Shown here: positions 27,425-36,802 of the stretch, in pieces
Layout: every line of letters begins with the position of its first letter
How positions within the stretch are numbered: position 1 is the first letter of the stretch
Origin: Microcaldota archaeon
GTDB taxonomy: Archaea > Micrarchaeota > Micrarchaeia > Anstonellales > Bilamarchaeaceae
Reading direction: 5' to 3'
DNA: 37,912 bases
Assembly (NCBI GenBank): GCA_023248035.1
Contig: JAHFFJ010000006.1
Location: 1-37,912, forward strand
The notes under the pieces: model-generated
What the model was told of the DNA's origin: nothing
The model's input: only the letters and a program-made list of their open reading frames with translations
The model's database searches: none
Made by a program: the position numbers and the translations under genes

Positions 27425-28216
27425 ATGGTTGCTCAAACTGCTGAATTAAAGAATCGATTACCCGATGGTAGACCAATCAGGGCTTTTGTAGATGCAAAAG
27501 GAAAAAATACTTTTACCCAAGTAGAGATGTTTGCTTTAGCTAAATGTATCCCTAAGGGAGAAAGTATAATGACCAACAATGATCATGATGCTTCTATTCG
27601 ATTTGGTCTTTCTGGTTCGGTTAATGTAAACGACTGTTGGAGAACCAGAGAGTATGTTGCTTATGAGAAAGGTTTTGGAATAGAACTAGGAAAACCAATT
27701 GGTAAAGAAATAAGATATGTTCAAGATGGCATATTATACGTTCTTGTTGTTCCTGATGTTCCTGTATTTGATCCAATTTCCAGAAAAAGAGTAAACTTGC
27801 AAAAAATAACTCAAATGGCTGTTTTCAGAGACATTGGACTATTGACAATTACTCAGAAAGATGAAAAAAGATTTGAAGTTTCTGTTGCTTCAGATCTTAA
27901 GCAAGGAGATGTAAAATCTGTTGGTACTATCAGAAACGGCTGGGGTCTTGTTGATGTGGATGGTTTTCCACTAAGAACTCGGGCATCAAATGAACGTGTT
28001 CTACACGCTAGATGTTTACATGTGCCCTATGATTTTGATTTTAGCTTTGATGAAACGGGTTATCACGGCTCTGTGGTCCGCGGCCGCCACGAGGACAGCA
28101 TCGACTCCAGGCGTACCGTCACTGTGGACTGCGACTGGTACCTTGCTTCAGGGGTGGCGTTGGTTGGTGCAACCGTGCCGAGCGATGTAAAGCTAGGTAG
28201 AGATCCAAAGGTCTAA
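27425..28216 (+). CDS. Candidate DGR-type variable protein, possibly C-terminally truncated by frameshift
   Basis: ATG 27425 in GGTGTGTCTATGGTTGCT, matching GGTGTATCTATGGTTGCT at 524. C-terminal DSRRTVTVDCDWYLASGVALVGATVPSDV parallels ORF 524-1189. Confidence 0.6.
   Translation: MVAQTAELKNRLPDGRPIRAFVDAKGKNTFTQVEMFALAKCIPKGESIMTNNDHDASIRFGLSGSVNVNDCWRTREYVAYEKGFGIELGKPIGKEIRYVQDGILYVLVVPDVPVFDPISRKRVNLQKITQMAVFRDIGLLTITQKDEKRFEVSVASDLKQGDVKSVGTIRNGWGLVDVDGFPLRTRASNERVLHARCLHVPYDFDFSFDETGYHGSVVRGRHEDSIDSRRTVTVDCDWYLASGVALVGATVPSDVKLGRDPKV
28056..28180 (+). other. Putative DGR variable region (GC-rich patch with many NNC codons)
   Basis: CAC GGC .. GTC CGC GGC CGC CAC GAG GAC AGC ATC GAC TCC ... 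GAC TGC GAC TGG TAC ... GGGGTGGCGTTGGTTGGT. Confidence 0.45.
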
Positions 28217-28397
28217 AGAAGGCGAAACACGCCAAACTTTTACTATAGAAGGAAGTATAGCTGAAGCAGAATACGCTGCTGTCACTGGTTCTGGACACTT
28301 AAATCTAACTGCAATAAGAGAACTAGATGCGCTAGCAATAATCATAGATAGATTTTGCCTGATTATTCAAAAATTTTCAAATCCAATCATCCAATAA
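28217..28397 (+). pseudogene. Out-of-frame coding remnant downstream of the DGR-like ORF
   Basis: In the +1 frame: ...SKEGETRQTFTIEGSIAEAEYAAVTGSGHLNLTAIRELDALAIIIDRFCLIIQKFSNPIIQ*, open with no obvious own start. Confidence 0.4.
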
Positions 28398-28428
28398 ATT
28401 ATTAATCTAACGGTGTTTAACCGCTTTT

Positions 28429-29493
28429 ATGCCAATCACGCAGGTTTTTGAGGGAAAAGTCGATTATATGCAGATAATCGATAAGGATGGCGTAGTTGAT
28501 TCGAAACTTGAACCAAAACTTCCAAACGAACTTCTTGAAAAAATGTATCGTTTTATGGTGCTTGGGCGTATATGGGATAAAAAATGCCTTGTCCTCCAAA
28601 GAACCGGAAGAATGTATACCTATGCTCCACTAGAGGGTCAGGAAGCCATAGCTGTAGGTAGTACGCTTGCAACCGAATCAGGCGATTGGATATTTCCCAC
28701 CTACCGTGAAAGTTTCATCTATCATATAAGAGGTACTCCACTAGACATGATAAATGTGGCGTGGATGGGTATGGAAGATGGCCTCAAGATCGATCCTAGT
28801 CTTTGTTGTTTCCCAATTGCAGTTCCTATCGCTACACAGTTTGTTCATGCAGTTGGTGGTGCATATTCTCTTCGGGCTAAGGGGATAAAATCTGCCGTAC
28901 TGAGTTATGGTGGGGATGGTTCCACAAGTGAGGGAGATTTCCACGATGCACTTAACTTTGCAGGTGTTTGGAATTCACCATGCGTTTTTATTGTTTCAAA
29001 CAACCAGTGGGCAATTTCTGTCCCGAGAAAATGGCAGACAAAATCAGAAACCATCGCACAAAAAGCACTTGCCTATGGCTTTAAGGGAATACAAGTAGAC
29101 GGAAACGATGTTCTTGCAGTATATTCTGCAGTAAAAGAGGCTGCAGATAATGCCCGCTTAGGAAAAGGGCCGGTTCTGATTGAAGCAATAACCTATCGTA
29201 TGGGTCCACACACCACTGCTGACGATCCTAAAAAATACCGGAGCGAGGAAGAGGTTGCTTACTGGAGGGAACGCGATCCAATAAAACGCTTTCAAATTTA
29301 TCTTCAAAAGAAAGGCATATGGAACGAAGAGTATGAGCAAAAGCTTATTGCTGATTGTGCCAAAATTGTTGAAGATGCAGTTACAAAAGCTGAGGCCTAT
29401 ACGCAGGATCCAAAAGATATGTTCAAGTTTGTATTTGCCAAAATGACAAAAGATACAAAAGAGCAAATGGACGAATGCTTTGGAGTTGGATAA
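28429..29493 (+). CDS. pdhA: Pyruvate/2-oxoacid dehydrogenase E1 component, alpha subunit
   Basis: YGGDGSTSEGDFHDALNFAGVWNSPCVFIVSNNQWAIS (TPP motif); YRMGPHTTADDPKKYR. Confidence 0.95.
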   Translation: MPITQVFEGKVDYMQIIDKDGVVDSKLEPKLPNELLEKMYRFMVLGRIWDKKCLVLQRTGRMYTYAPLEGQEAIAVGSTLATESGDWIFPTYRESFIYHIRGTPLDMINVAWMGMEDGLKIDPSLCCFPIAVPIATQFVHAVGGAYSLRAKGIKSAVLSYGGDGSTSEGDFHDALNFAGVWNSPCVFIVSNNQWAISVPRKWQTKSETIAQKALAYGFKGIQVDGNDVLAVYSAVKEAADNARLGKGPVLIEAITYRMGPHTTADDPKKYRSEEEVAYWRERDPIKRFQIYLQKKGIWNEEYEQKLIADCAKIVEDAVTKAEAYTQDPKDMFKFVFAKMTKDTKEQMDECFGVG

Positions 29494-29501
29494 ATGTTGG
29501 G

Positions 29502-29581
29502 GGGTTTCAAATGAGATTGGGATTTGCATGTAGATGGGGATCGAAAACCCCTCTAAGAATTATGTGGAGGGTTTTCAAATG
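29502..29581 (+). repeat. Leader repeat copy 2, ending on the E1-beta start codon
   Basis: GGGTTTCAAATGAGATTG...GATGGGGATCGAAAACCCCTCTAAGAAT...GAGGGTTTTCAAATG; matches minus strand 7413-7491. Confidence 0.75.
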
Positions 29582-30553
29582 AAAATAAATATGGTGGAAG
29601 CAATAAACCTCTGCCTCAAGCAAGAGATGGAAAGAGATAAAAATATCGTCGTCATGGGTGAAGATGTAGGTGTTGATGGTGGCGTATTTAGGGTAACGGA
29701 CGGTCTCTACACGAAGTTTGGTCGGGATAGAGTTATCGATACCCCACTTTCGGAATCAGGAATAATCGGTACGGCAATCGGTATGGCTGCACTTGGCTTA
29801 AGGTCGGTTCCAGAAATTCAGTTCCAGGGTTTTGAATATAATGCCTATCACCATATTGTTCAGCATGCTGCCAGGTTAAGGAATCGTACCCGGGGTGCCC
29901 TAAACGTTCCTATGGTTATCCGTTTGCCCTATAGCGGTGGAATAAAAGCGCTCGAACACCACAGCGAAAGTCTCGAAACTGTTTATCTACATATTCCAGG
30001 ACTTAAACTAGTCTGTCCCTCTTCCCCCTACGATGCAAAAGGTCTTCTTGCTTCCTCACTAAAGGATGAAGATCCAGTACTTTACTTTGAACCAAAACGT
30101 CTCTATCGTGCATTTAAGGAAGAAGTACCGGAAGAGCACTATGAAATTGAGATTGGCAAGGCACATGTGCTAAAAGAAGGCAATGATGTTACTGTTATCT
30201 CATGGGGTGCAATGACCTATATCAGCAAAGAAGCAGTTGCAGAAGCAGAAAAGCAGGGCATTTCAGTAGAACATATCGATCTACGTACCCTTTCACCATG
30301 CGACTGGGAAGCAATACACAAATCAGTTTCCAAAACTGGACGGTGCGTTGTTGTTCATGAGGCTGTGAAAACCCTAGGGTTTGGTGCAGAAATTGCAGCT
30401 AGAATAATGGAGAAAGATTTCCTTAGCCTGGAAGCTCCGGTAAAACGGGTTACTGCCTGGGATATCACAATACCCTATCCTAAAACCGAAGATTATTATT
30501 TTCCAGACAAAAAGAGAATCTTAAAGGGAATAATCGAAACAGCAAAATTCTGA
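29579..30553 (+). CDS. pdhB: Pyruvate/2-oxoacid dehydrogenase E1 component, beta subunit
   Basis: GEDVGVDGGVFRVTDGL, DTPLSESGIIGTAIGMA; ATG 29579 (MKINMVEAINLCL). Confidence 0.95.
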   Translation: MKINMVEAINLCLKQEMERDKNIVVMGEDVGVDGGVFRVTDGLYTKFGRDRVIDTPLSESGIIGTAIGMAALGLRSVPEIQFQGFEYNAYHHIVQHAARLRNRTRGALNVPMVIRLPYSGGIKALEHHSESLETVYLHIPGLKLVCPSSPYDAKGLLASSLKDEDPVLYFEPKRLYRAFKEEVPEEHYEIEIGKAHVLKEGNDVTVISWGAMTYISKEAVAEAEKQGISVEHIDLRTLSPCDWEAIHKSVSKTGRCVVVHEAVKTLGFGAEIAARIMEKDFLSLEAPVKRVTAWDITIPYPKTEDYYFPDKKRILKGIIETAKF

Positions 30554-30567
30554 ATTTGGTGTACAAA

Positions 30568-31845
30568 ATGGCAAAAGAATTTAAATTTCCTGATGTTGGC
30601 GAAGGAATTCACGAAGGTACTATTGTAAAATGGCACTTTAAAGAAGGTGATGCTGTCAAGGCTGACCAGACTATTGTTGAAGTTGAGACTGATAAGGCCG
30701 TAGTTGAACTTCCTTCTCCCAATACCGGCACCATACTCAAGATAAATCACACTGTTGGTCAAGTGATCAAGGTTGGGGAGGTTTTAGTCGTCATAGGTGA
30801 ATCAGGTGAAAAAATCGACTCTATCCCCACTCTTAAAACTATTACTGAAAAAAATGTGGTTGAAAATAATCAAATAGAACGCCAACATTCGAAATCAGTT
30901 TCTGAAATTACGCTTCCATCATCCTCTTCCCACGTTCCAATCGCCACCCCGTCTACAAGGAAACTAGCACGTGAACTTGGTGTAGATCTCTCTTTAGTTA
31001 AAGGAAGCGGACCTGGAGGAAGAATAACTGATGATGATGTTCGGACAGCCAAACCTTCAAACCAAGTTCAACAAAGTATTTCATCGCCTGCTCTTGCACC
31101 TCAAAAATCTACCCCCTCCCCAATGGTGGTTAATAGTGAAGAGGGAGATCAAAGGATTCCACTTACTGGTATAAGAAAAGTAATTGCTCAAAGAATGACC
31201 TATTCCAAAACTCACATTCCCCATGCCTGTGGAATGGATTTTGTTGATGTAACCCGGCTTGTTGCAGTTAGAGAAAAAGAAAAATCCTCACTGGCAGCTC
31301 GGGGAGTGAAACTTACCTACCTTCCATTTGTTATTAAGGCATGCACGGTTGCCCTCCGTAAATATCCAAGCTTTAATGCCCATTTTGATTCTGAAAAAAA
31401 TGAACTTATTGCAAAAAAGGCATTCAACATTGGCATTGCAGTTGATACACCTGATGGATTAATTGTCCCTGTGATTAAGAATGTTGAAAAGAAATCCATA
31501 ATGGATATTGCAAGTGAAATAGAAAATCTTGCTGCACTTGCACGCGAGCGAAAGCTTAAACTCGAGGACTTAAAAGATGCAACTTTTACTATAACCAATA
31601 TTGGTAGCGTTGGGGGGATGTTTTCAACTCCCATCATAAATCCTCCTGAAGTTGCAATTATGGGCATTCATAGGATAAGGGATATGCCCATGGTTTTTAA
31701 TGGAAGGATCGAAGCAAGAAAAGTAATGGGTGTTTCACTCTGTTTTGATCATAGGGTGGTAGATGGTGCACTGGCAACTGAATTCATGAATGTTGTAAAG
31801 CAACATCTGGAAGACCCCGACCTTCTCCTTGTGGAAATGGTATGA
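30568..31845 (+). CDS. pdhC: Dihydrolipoamide acyltransferase (E2)
   Basis: Lipoyl domain VETDKAVVELPSP, E3-binding domain TPSTRKLARELGVDLSLVKGSGPGGRITDDDV, catalytic DHRVVDGA. Confidence 0.96.
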   Translation: MAKEFKFPDVGEGIHEGTIVKWHFKEGDAVKADQTIVEVETDKAVVELPSPNTGTILKINHTVGQVIKVGEVLVVIGESGEKIDSIPTLKTITEKNVVENNQIERQHSKSVSEITLPSSSSHVPIATPSTRKLARELGVDLSLVKGSGPGGRITDDDVRTAKPSNQVQQSISSPALAPQKSTPSPMVVNSEEGDQRIPLTGIRKVIAQRMTYSKTHIPHACGMDFVDVTRLVAVREKEKSSLAARGVKLTYLPFVIKACTVALRKYPSFNAHFDSEKNELIAKKAFNIGIAVDTPDGLIVPVIKNVEKKSIMDIASEIENLAALARERKLKLEDLKDATFTITNIGSVGGMFSTPIINPPEVAIMGIHRIRDMPMVFNGRIEARKVMGVSLCFDHRVVDGALATEFMNVVKQHLEDPDLLLVEMV

Positions 31846-31847
31846 AA

Positions 31848-32642
31848 TTAAGCAACTGTACGCAATTCTTTTCTATCAGTTATTTTTACTAAATCAAATT
31901 CAGAAATCATGCATAAAACGCTGTCATACTCCAGAACTGGTTCATTGGCAAATATATAATCATGACCAAAAACATAGCGAGTTGGCATTCCAATATAAGA
32001 ACCCTTTAATCTTTGGAAGAAAACTCCAGCCAGACCATTTGAGAATTCTCCATCCAAAGCTGAAATATCTATTGGAATAGTGCCATCCGAATTCTGTTTA
32101 CGATTGTACCAACCAGTTTTCTTAGGAAAGTTTTCTAAATGAGATAAACGATCGCCAGTAACATTTATATCAACTCTTCGAACCACTTCCCCAGTCTTTT
32201 CAACAACAAAATCAGAAGATTTTGGATCTCTTACAACAAGCGCGATATTTGAAGCGCCCCTATATTCGCCAGTTGGGAAAAAAATTGTAGGTTGATCTTT
32301 CTGTGTATATCGAATATATTTACCAAGTTCTTTGTTTGGTGCAGTATAAGCAATCATATCTGGAAGATAAAATGTTCTAACTCCGAAATCATTTAATCTT
32401 CTAAAAGGAGCCCTACTATCTGGTTTATCACGAACTACATCCAAAATACCCTGAGCTTCAGTTGCAGTAACTAAACGTATGCCTGTACCATACGTTGTAT
32501 TAAAAGCTTCAATAGCTCCAGGTACTTTGAAAAAAGGAAGTTGCGGTCCTGGGAAGGTGTGCTGAGGAGAAAAAACTCCGACATTAACTGTTTCATTCTT
32601 TAGTCTAAAAGTTAAAACATTCATGGTATGTGGGTGGTTCAT
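31848..32642 (-). CDS. Orphan hypothetical protein inserted antisense between E2 and E3
   Basis: 264 aa ORF, no recognised family; probable start at 32642 or 32624. Confidence 0.6.
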   Translation of the reverse strand: MNHPHTMNVLTFRLKNETVNVGVFSPQHTFPGPQLPFFKVPGAIEAFNTTYGTGIRLVTATEAQGILDVVRDKPDSRAPFRRLNDFGVRTFYLPDMIAYTAPNKELGKYIRYTQKDQPTIFFPTGEYRGASNIALVVRDPKSSDFVVEKTGEVVRRVDINVTGDRLSHLENFPKKTGWYNRKQNSDGTIPIDISALDGEFSNGLAGVFFQRLKGSYIGMPTRYVFGHDYIFANEPVLEYDSVLCMISEFDLVKITDRKELRTVA

Positions 32643-32761
32643 TTATATCAATTAACTAACTTTGGTTTAAAAAAGTATTTACAATTTATAGGCAAAAACA
32701 AATTCTATCAACATGAAGTTAAACTTAAGAAGTTTGGGTGTCTTTTAACAAAAGTGGAAAA

Positions 32762-34171
32762 ATGGTAATGGGACAACTTACAACCGATGTTGATCTTGCA
32801 GTAGTTGGCGGAGGTCCTGGTGGCTATACAGCAGCTATTCGTGCAGCACAGCTTGGGCTTAATGTAATTCTAATAGAGAAAGATAAACTTGGCGGAACAT
32901 GTACTAATTTAGGTTGCATCCCAGCCAAGGCACTAATTCATGCTGCTGATGTAAAACACGAGGCAGAAATTGATAATACAAAGAACATGGGTATCGAGGC
33001 AACTGTGAAAGTAGATTTTGAAAAAACACAAAAATGGAAGGACTCAGTTGTCGCAGATATCCGTGCCAGTGTGGAAAAACTTTGCAAGCTAAACGGCGTG
33101 GAAATAATCGCTGGCGTGGGGTTTTTTACTTCCTCAAATGCATTGTCTGTTGAAACCAATAATGGCATGCGCTCAATCGCTTTCAAAAAGGCAATAATAG
33201 CAACAGGCACTTTCATTAAAGATCTACCAAATCTCCCAACCGACCATCAAAAAATAATCAATTCAAACGATGTGTTTTCACTTAAAGAAATTCCCAAACA
33301 ACTAATCATAATTGGTGGGGGTTACATTGCAGTTGAAATGGCAAACCTGTTCATGAAGTTTGGTTCAAAAGTAACCATTGTTCATCATGGCCCTAGACTC
33401 CTTAAGCGCATGGAACCGGATATAGCATCTATATTACTTGCAAAAATAAAGGAGATGGGTGGGGAAGTTTTCTTTGATAGTGATGTAGAATCATTTTCAG
33501 GTAATACTGCAAATTTAAAGACTCCAGATGGCGTCAAATCAGTTGTTTTCGATAAGCTCCTTGTTGCAACTGGACGTGTTCCGGCACTTGAAGAATTAAG
33601 GCTTGAACATACCGAGGTCAAACTTGATCCAGATGGTTTTGTTATTGTTGATAAGACCATGAAAACAACCGATGAAAATATCTATGCTGTTGGGGATATT
33701 GTCCCTGGTCTTGAGCTTGCACATAAGGCATTTAAGGAAGGCAAGGTTGCTGCCGAAGTCATAGCTGGTCTTAAGAGCGCATTTGATAATATTGCCATTC
33801 CAATGGTGGTTTTTTCCGATCCTGAAATTGCTGTTGTAGGCCTTAGTGAAGATGAGGCCAAAGAGCAAGGCTACAAAGTGAAAATTGGTAAGATGCCATT
33901 TAGTGCAGTTGGTAAGGCCAAAGTCCTAAACCGAACGGAAGGATTTGCAAAAATTGTCGCAGATGAGAATGGTGTCGTTCTAGGTGTCCATATTGTTGGT
34001 GCAGGCGCAGGAAAACTTATTGCCGAGGGTTGCCTTGCAATAGAAATGGGTGCCCTTCTGGAAGATGTTGCATCAACCATACACGCACACCCCACTCTCC
34101 CAGAAATCCTTGCTGAAGCTGCAGAGAATGCGCTTGGTCGTGGAATTCACATTTATAAGCCAAAAATATAG
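32762..34171 (+). CDS. lpdA: Dihydrolipoamide dehydrogenase (E3)
   Basis: VVGGGPGGYTAAIRAAQLG, GGTCTNLGCIPAKAL, AVGDIVPGLELAHKA, HAHPTLPEILAEAA. Confidence 0.97.
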   Translation: MVMGQLTTDVDLAVVGGGPGGYTAAIRAAQLGLNVILIEKDKLGGTCTNLGCIPAKALIHAADVKHEAEIDNTKNMGIEATVKVDFEKTQKWKDSVVADIRASVEKLCKLNGVEIIAGVGFFTSSNALSVETNNGMRSIAFKKAIIATGTFIKDLPNLPTDHQKIINSNDVFSLKEIPKQLIIIGGGYIAVEMANLFMKFGSKVTIVHHGPRLLKRMEPDIASILLAKIKEMGGEVFFDSDVESFSGNTANLKTPDGVKSVVFDKLLVATGRVPALEELRLEHTEVKLDPDGFVIVDKTMKTTDENIYAVGDIVPGLELAHKAFKEGKVAAEVIAGLKSAFDNIAIPMVVFSDPEIAVVGLSEDEAKEQGYKVKIGKMPFSAVGKAKVLNRTEGFAKIVADENGVVLGVHIVGAGAGKLIAEGCLAIEMGALLEDVASTIHAHPTLPEILAEAAENALGRGIHIYKPKI

Positions 34172-34193
34172 CCAAAAAAATAATTTTGGCTAT
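34168..34193. terminator. Perfect 10-bp hairpin downstream of E3
   Basis: ATAGCCAAAA-AAATAA-TTTTGGCTAT shortly after the stop codon. Confidence 0.4.
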
Positions 34194-34253
34194 TTGACTT
34201 TGGTTCTTTTGTGATAAAAAAGGTTAAAAAAAGTTCTCATAACAAATAACTCC

Positions 34254-34820
34254 ATGCAAAGTTTTCGTACTATCCCGCTTTTTGATGGTTTTCAAAATTC
34301 CAAGCCATTTCATGCTAAATTGAGAGAAATTGGAATTGATATGAAACCCGAACACCTAAAAAGATTAGCTATTTTAGGCAGGTTTTATTCTGACATACCT
34401 GATCAAAGATTGAGGGGATATATAGATTTTCCAACAACAAGAGAAATAGAAGCACATGTAGTTAGGGGTCATTTTTCACCTGATCTTTTATTTAGTTTTG
34501 GAATACCCACTTATGATTTAATGCAACTATCTATTTCTCCATCCTCACATAGAACAATAATTGCTATTACATCTGAACTTTTGAGTATGGAATCATGCAA
34601 TACCTTATTTTCCTGGTTGTATTCCTCGGCCTTAGTAAGGACATTATTCCATATTGAAGACCATTATGGTGCAAGAATTGGTGATGATGCTTTTGGGAAT
34701 TTTCCATCTATTGCTATTACCCGACCAAATTTTCACCTTACGGATTTTGAAGCTCGTGAACTAAGTTTGGCTAGCGAAAGATTTTCATTTTCCATAAGCC
34801 TTACTGGAACTGATTGTTGA
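34254..34820 (+). CDS. Orphan hypothetical protein
   Basis: 188 aa ORF with ATG; no recognised family. Confidence 0.5.
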   Translation: MQSFRTIPLFDGFQNSKPFHAKLREIGIDMKPEHLKRLAILGRFYSDIPDQRLRGYIDFPTTREIEAHVVRGHFSPDLLFSFGIPTYDLMQLSISPSSHRTIIAITSELLSMESCNTLFSWLYSSALVRTLFHIEDHYGARIGDDAFGNFPSIAITRPNFHLTDFEARELSLASERFSFSISLTGTDC

Positions 34821-35013
34821 AATAGTTTGAATTCCTTGGATACAGATCTATAATTTACTCAAATTTCGACTATAAACGAAGTATTCCGCTCTGCATACTG
34901 GGTTTTTATAGTTCTCGAATACAAAATACTCTTATTGTTCGCGCAGCACTAAAAAACAAAAACGAGTCAAAAAAACAGATCGGTAATGTCGGGGTAATGA
35001 AAAGGTGTCTAAT

Positions 35014-35739
35014 ATGTTTGCAAAAAGAATTTTGTTTGTAAAAAATACAAAAATTGAAGGGCCGGGACTTTTGGCAAAATTGGTACTTGAACGCAGAATT
35101 TCCTACGACATAATAGAACTTGATAATGGTGCGCACCTTCCACACTCGATAAATTATTCTGGGGTAGTAGTACTTGGTGGACCCGATAGTGCAAACGATT
35201 CAACAAGTAAAATGGCTAATGAAGTTAATTGGGTAAAGAAAATTACTGATTTAGGTGTGCCTTATCTTGGTATTTGCCTGGGTATGCAGGTCTTAGTTAA
35301 AGCAACTGGTGGCCAAGTAACAAAAAATCCAGTGAAGGAGATAGGCTGGAAAGATCCGGAAGGAAATCCCTTCCAGGTAGAACTGACCCAATTAGGACTC
35401 ACAGATCCTCTTTTTGCTAACATGGAACATACTCTACCAATATTCCATTTGCATGGTGAAACCGTAGTTCTTGAACCCGGAATGGTTCTTTTAGCTACAG
35501 GCAAACACTGTACCAACCAGGTTGTAAAAGTGGGAAAGAGCGCTTATGGTATACAGGGTCATTTTGAGATTGATGAAGCGAGTTATGAAATTCTTATAGC
35601 ACAAGATGCCGATTTGAAAAATATGGATATTTTTGCTCTCAAAAATGATTATGAACGTGCACGGGAAGCATATATGCGAGTTGGTAGAATGTTATTTGGA
35701 AATTTCCTTAATATAATTGAAAACGAGGAGAAAAAATGA
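35014..35739 (+). CDS. Class I glutamine amidotransferase (GMP synthase-like GATase)
   Basis: VPYLGICLGMQVLVKATGG nucleophile elbow; HLHGETV; GIQGHFEID. Confidence 0.88.
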   Translation: MFAKRILFVKNTKIEGPGLLAKLVLERRISYDIIELDNGAHLPHSINYSGVVVLGGPDSANDSTSKMANEVNWVKKITDLGVPYLGICLGMQVLVKATGGQVTKNPVKEIGWKDPEGNPFQVELTQLGLTDPLFANMEHTLPIFHLHGETVVLEPGMVLLATGKHCTNQVVKVGKSAYGIQGHFEIDEASYEILIAQDADLKNMDIFALKNDYERAREAYMRVGRMLFGNFLNIIENEEKK

Positions 35740-36797
35740 CAACAACAGCAATAGCACCAACAAACATTGCAATAGTTAAGTACTGGGGTAAAAATCCGGC
35801 TTTTGAGAACCTGCTTCTTCCAACAAAAAGCAGTCTCTCATTTACAGTTAAGGACTTGTACACCAAAACAACAGTGACTGCAAAAAAAGGAAGCGGTCAA
35901 ATAGACTTTACCCTTAACAAAAAGAAAATCTTACAATCTATGAAAGAATACGAATATGTTGAAGAGTTTTTACGGAAAGTCAGCCAATTTTTTCCATTTA
36001 TACTAAAATACGATTACAAGATAATTAGCGAGAATAATTTTCCTACTGCAGCAGGTTTTGCAAGCTCTGCAAGTGGTTTTGCCGCACTCATTAAAGCATT
36101 GGCTGGCGAACTTAAGGAATTCGAAAACCTTCGTTCCGATGATCGACAACTCTCTGCACTAGCAAGGCTAGGTTCAGGTTCTGCAACAAGAAGTATACCA
36201 TCAAAAGGTGGTTTTGTAATCTGGCATCGTGGTCTTGATTATACTGAAAAAGTCAAGATTTCACAAATAGATGCTCATAATTGCAGCTATGCAGAAACAC
36301 TGTTTGAACCTTCTCATTGGCCTGAACTTGTAATAATCTACGCTAAAGTTGGAAAAGAAGAGAAAAAGATCAAGAGCAGGGCAGGTATGAGAACCTCTAT
36401 AGATACAAATCCCCTTTATGGTGGTTGGGTAAAATACGAAGAGGAAGAAATGAACAATCAGGTCATTGAGGCGATGAAGGCAAAAAATTTTCCAAAACTT
36501 GCCGAATTGATAATGAAAGCAAGCAACAACCTCCATCAGATCTGTTTGGGCACTTACCCCCCAATTATCTACTTAACTCAAAAAAGTATGGAAATAATCG
36601 ATGCAATTTCTGAGCTTAATAAAAATGGAATAAAAGCTGCATATACTTTTGATGCAGGGCCAAATCCGGTCATTTTCTGCATTGCCAAAAACAAAGACGA
36701 AGTCATGTCAAGCCTTACTAAAATTATGGGTTCTGAAAATCTGGTCGTAACATCTATGGGACCCGGTGCCAGATATGAAAGTAAAAATCTAGGATGA
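35736..36797 (+). CDS. mvaD: Diphosphomevalonate decarboxylase
   Basis: APTNIAIVKYWGK, FPTAAGFASSASGFAAL, SGSATRSIPSKGGFVIW. Confidence 0.93.
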   Translation: MTTTAIAPTNIAIVKYWGKNPAFENLLLPTKSSLSFTVKDLYTKTTVTAKKGSGQIDFTLNKKKILQSMKEYEYVEEFLRKVSQFFPFILKYDYKIISENNFPTAAGFASSASGFAALIKALAGELKEFENLRSDDRQLSALARLGSGSATRSIPSKGGFVIWHRGLDYTEKVKISQIDAHNCSYAETLFEPSHWPELVIIYAKVGKEEKKIKSRAGMRTSIDTNPLYGGWVKYEEEEMNNQVIEAMKAKNFPKLAELIMKASNNLHQICLGTYPPIIYLTQKSMEIIDAISELNKNGIKAAYTFDAGPNPVIFCIAKNKDEVMSSLTKIMGSENLVVTSMGPGARYESKNLG

Positions 36798-36802
36798 TAT
36801 TT

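Noticed and set aside
28217-28430. DGR template repeat, accessory gene or RT next to the second DGR-like gene
   Set aside because: No sequence resembling the variable region and no RT motif in this interval or elsewhere in the window.
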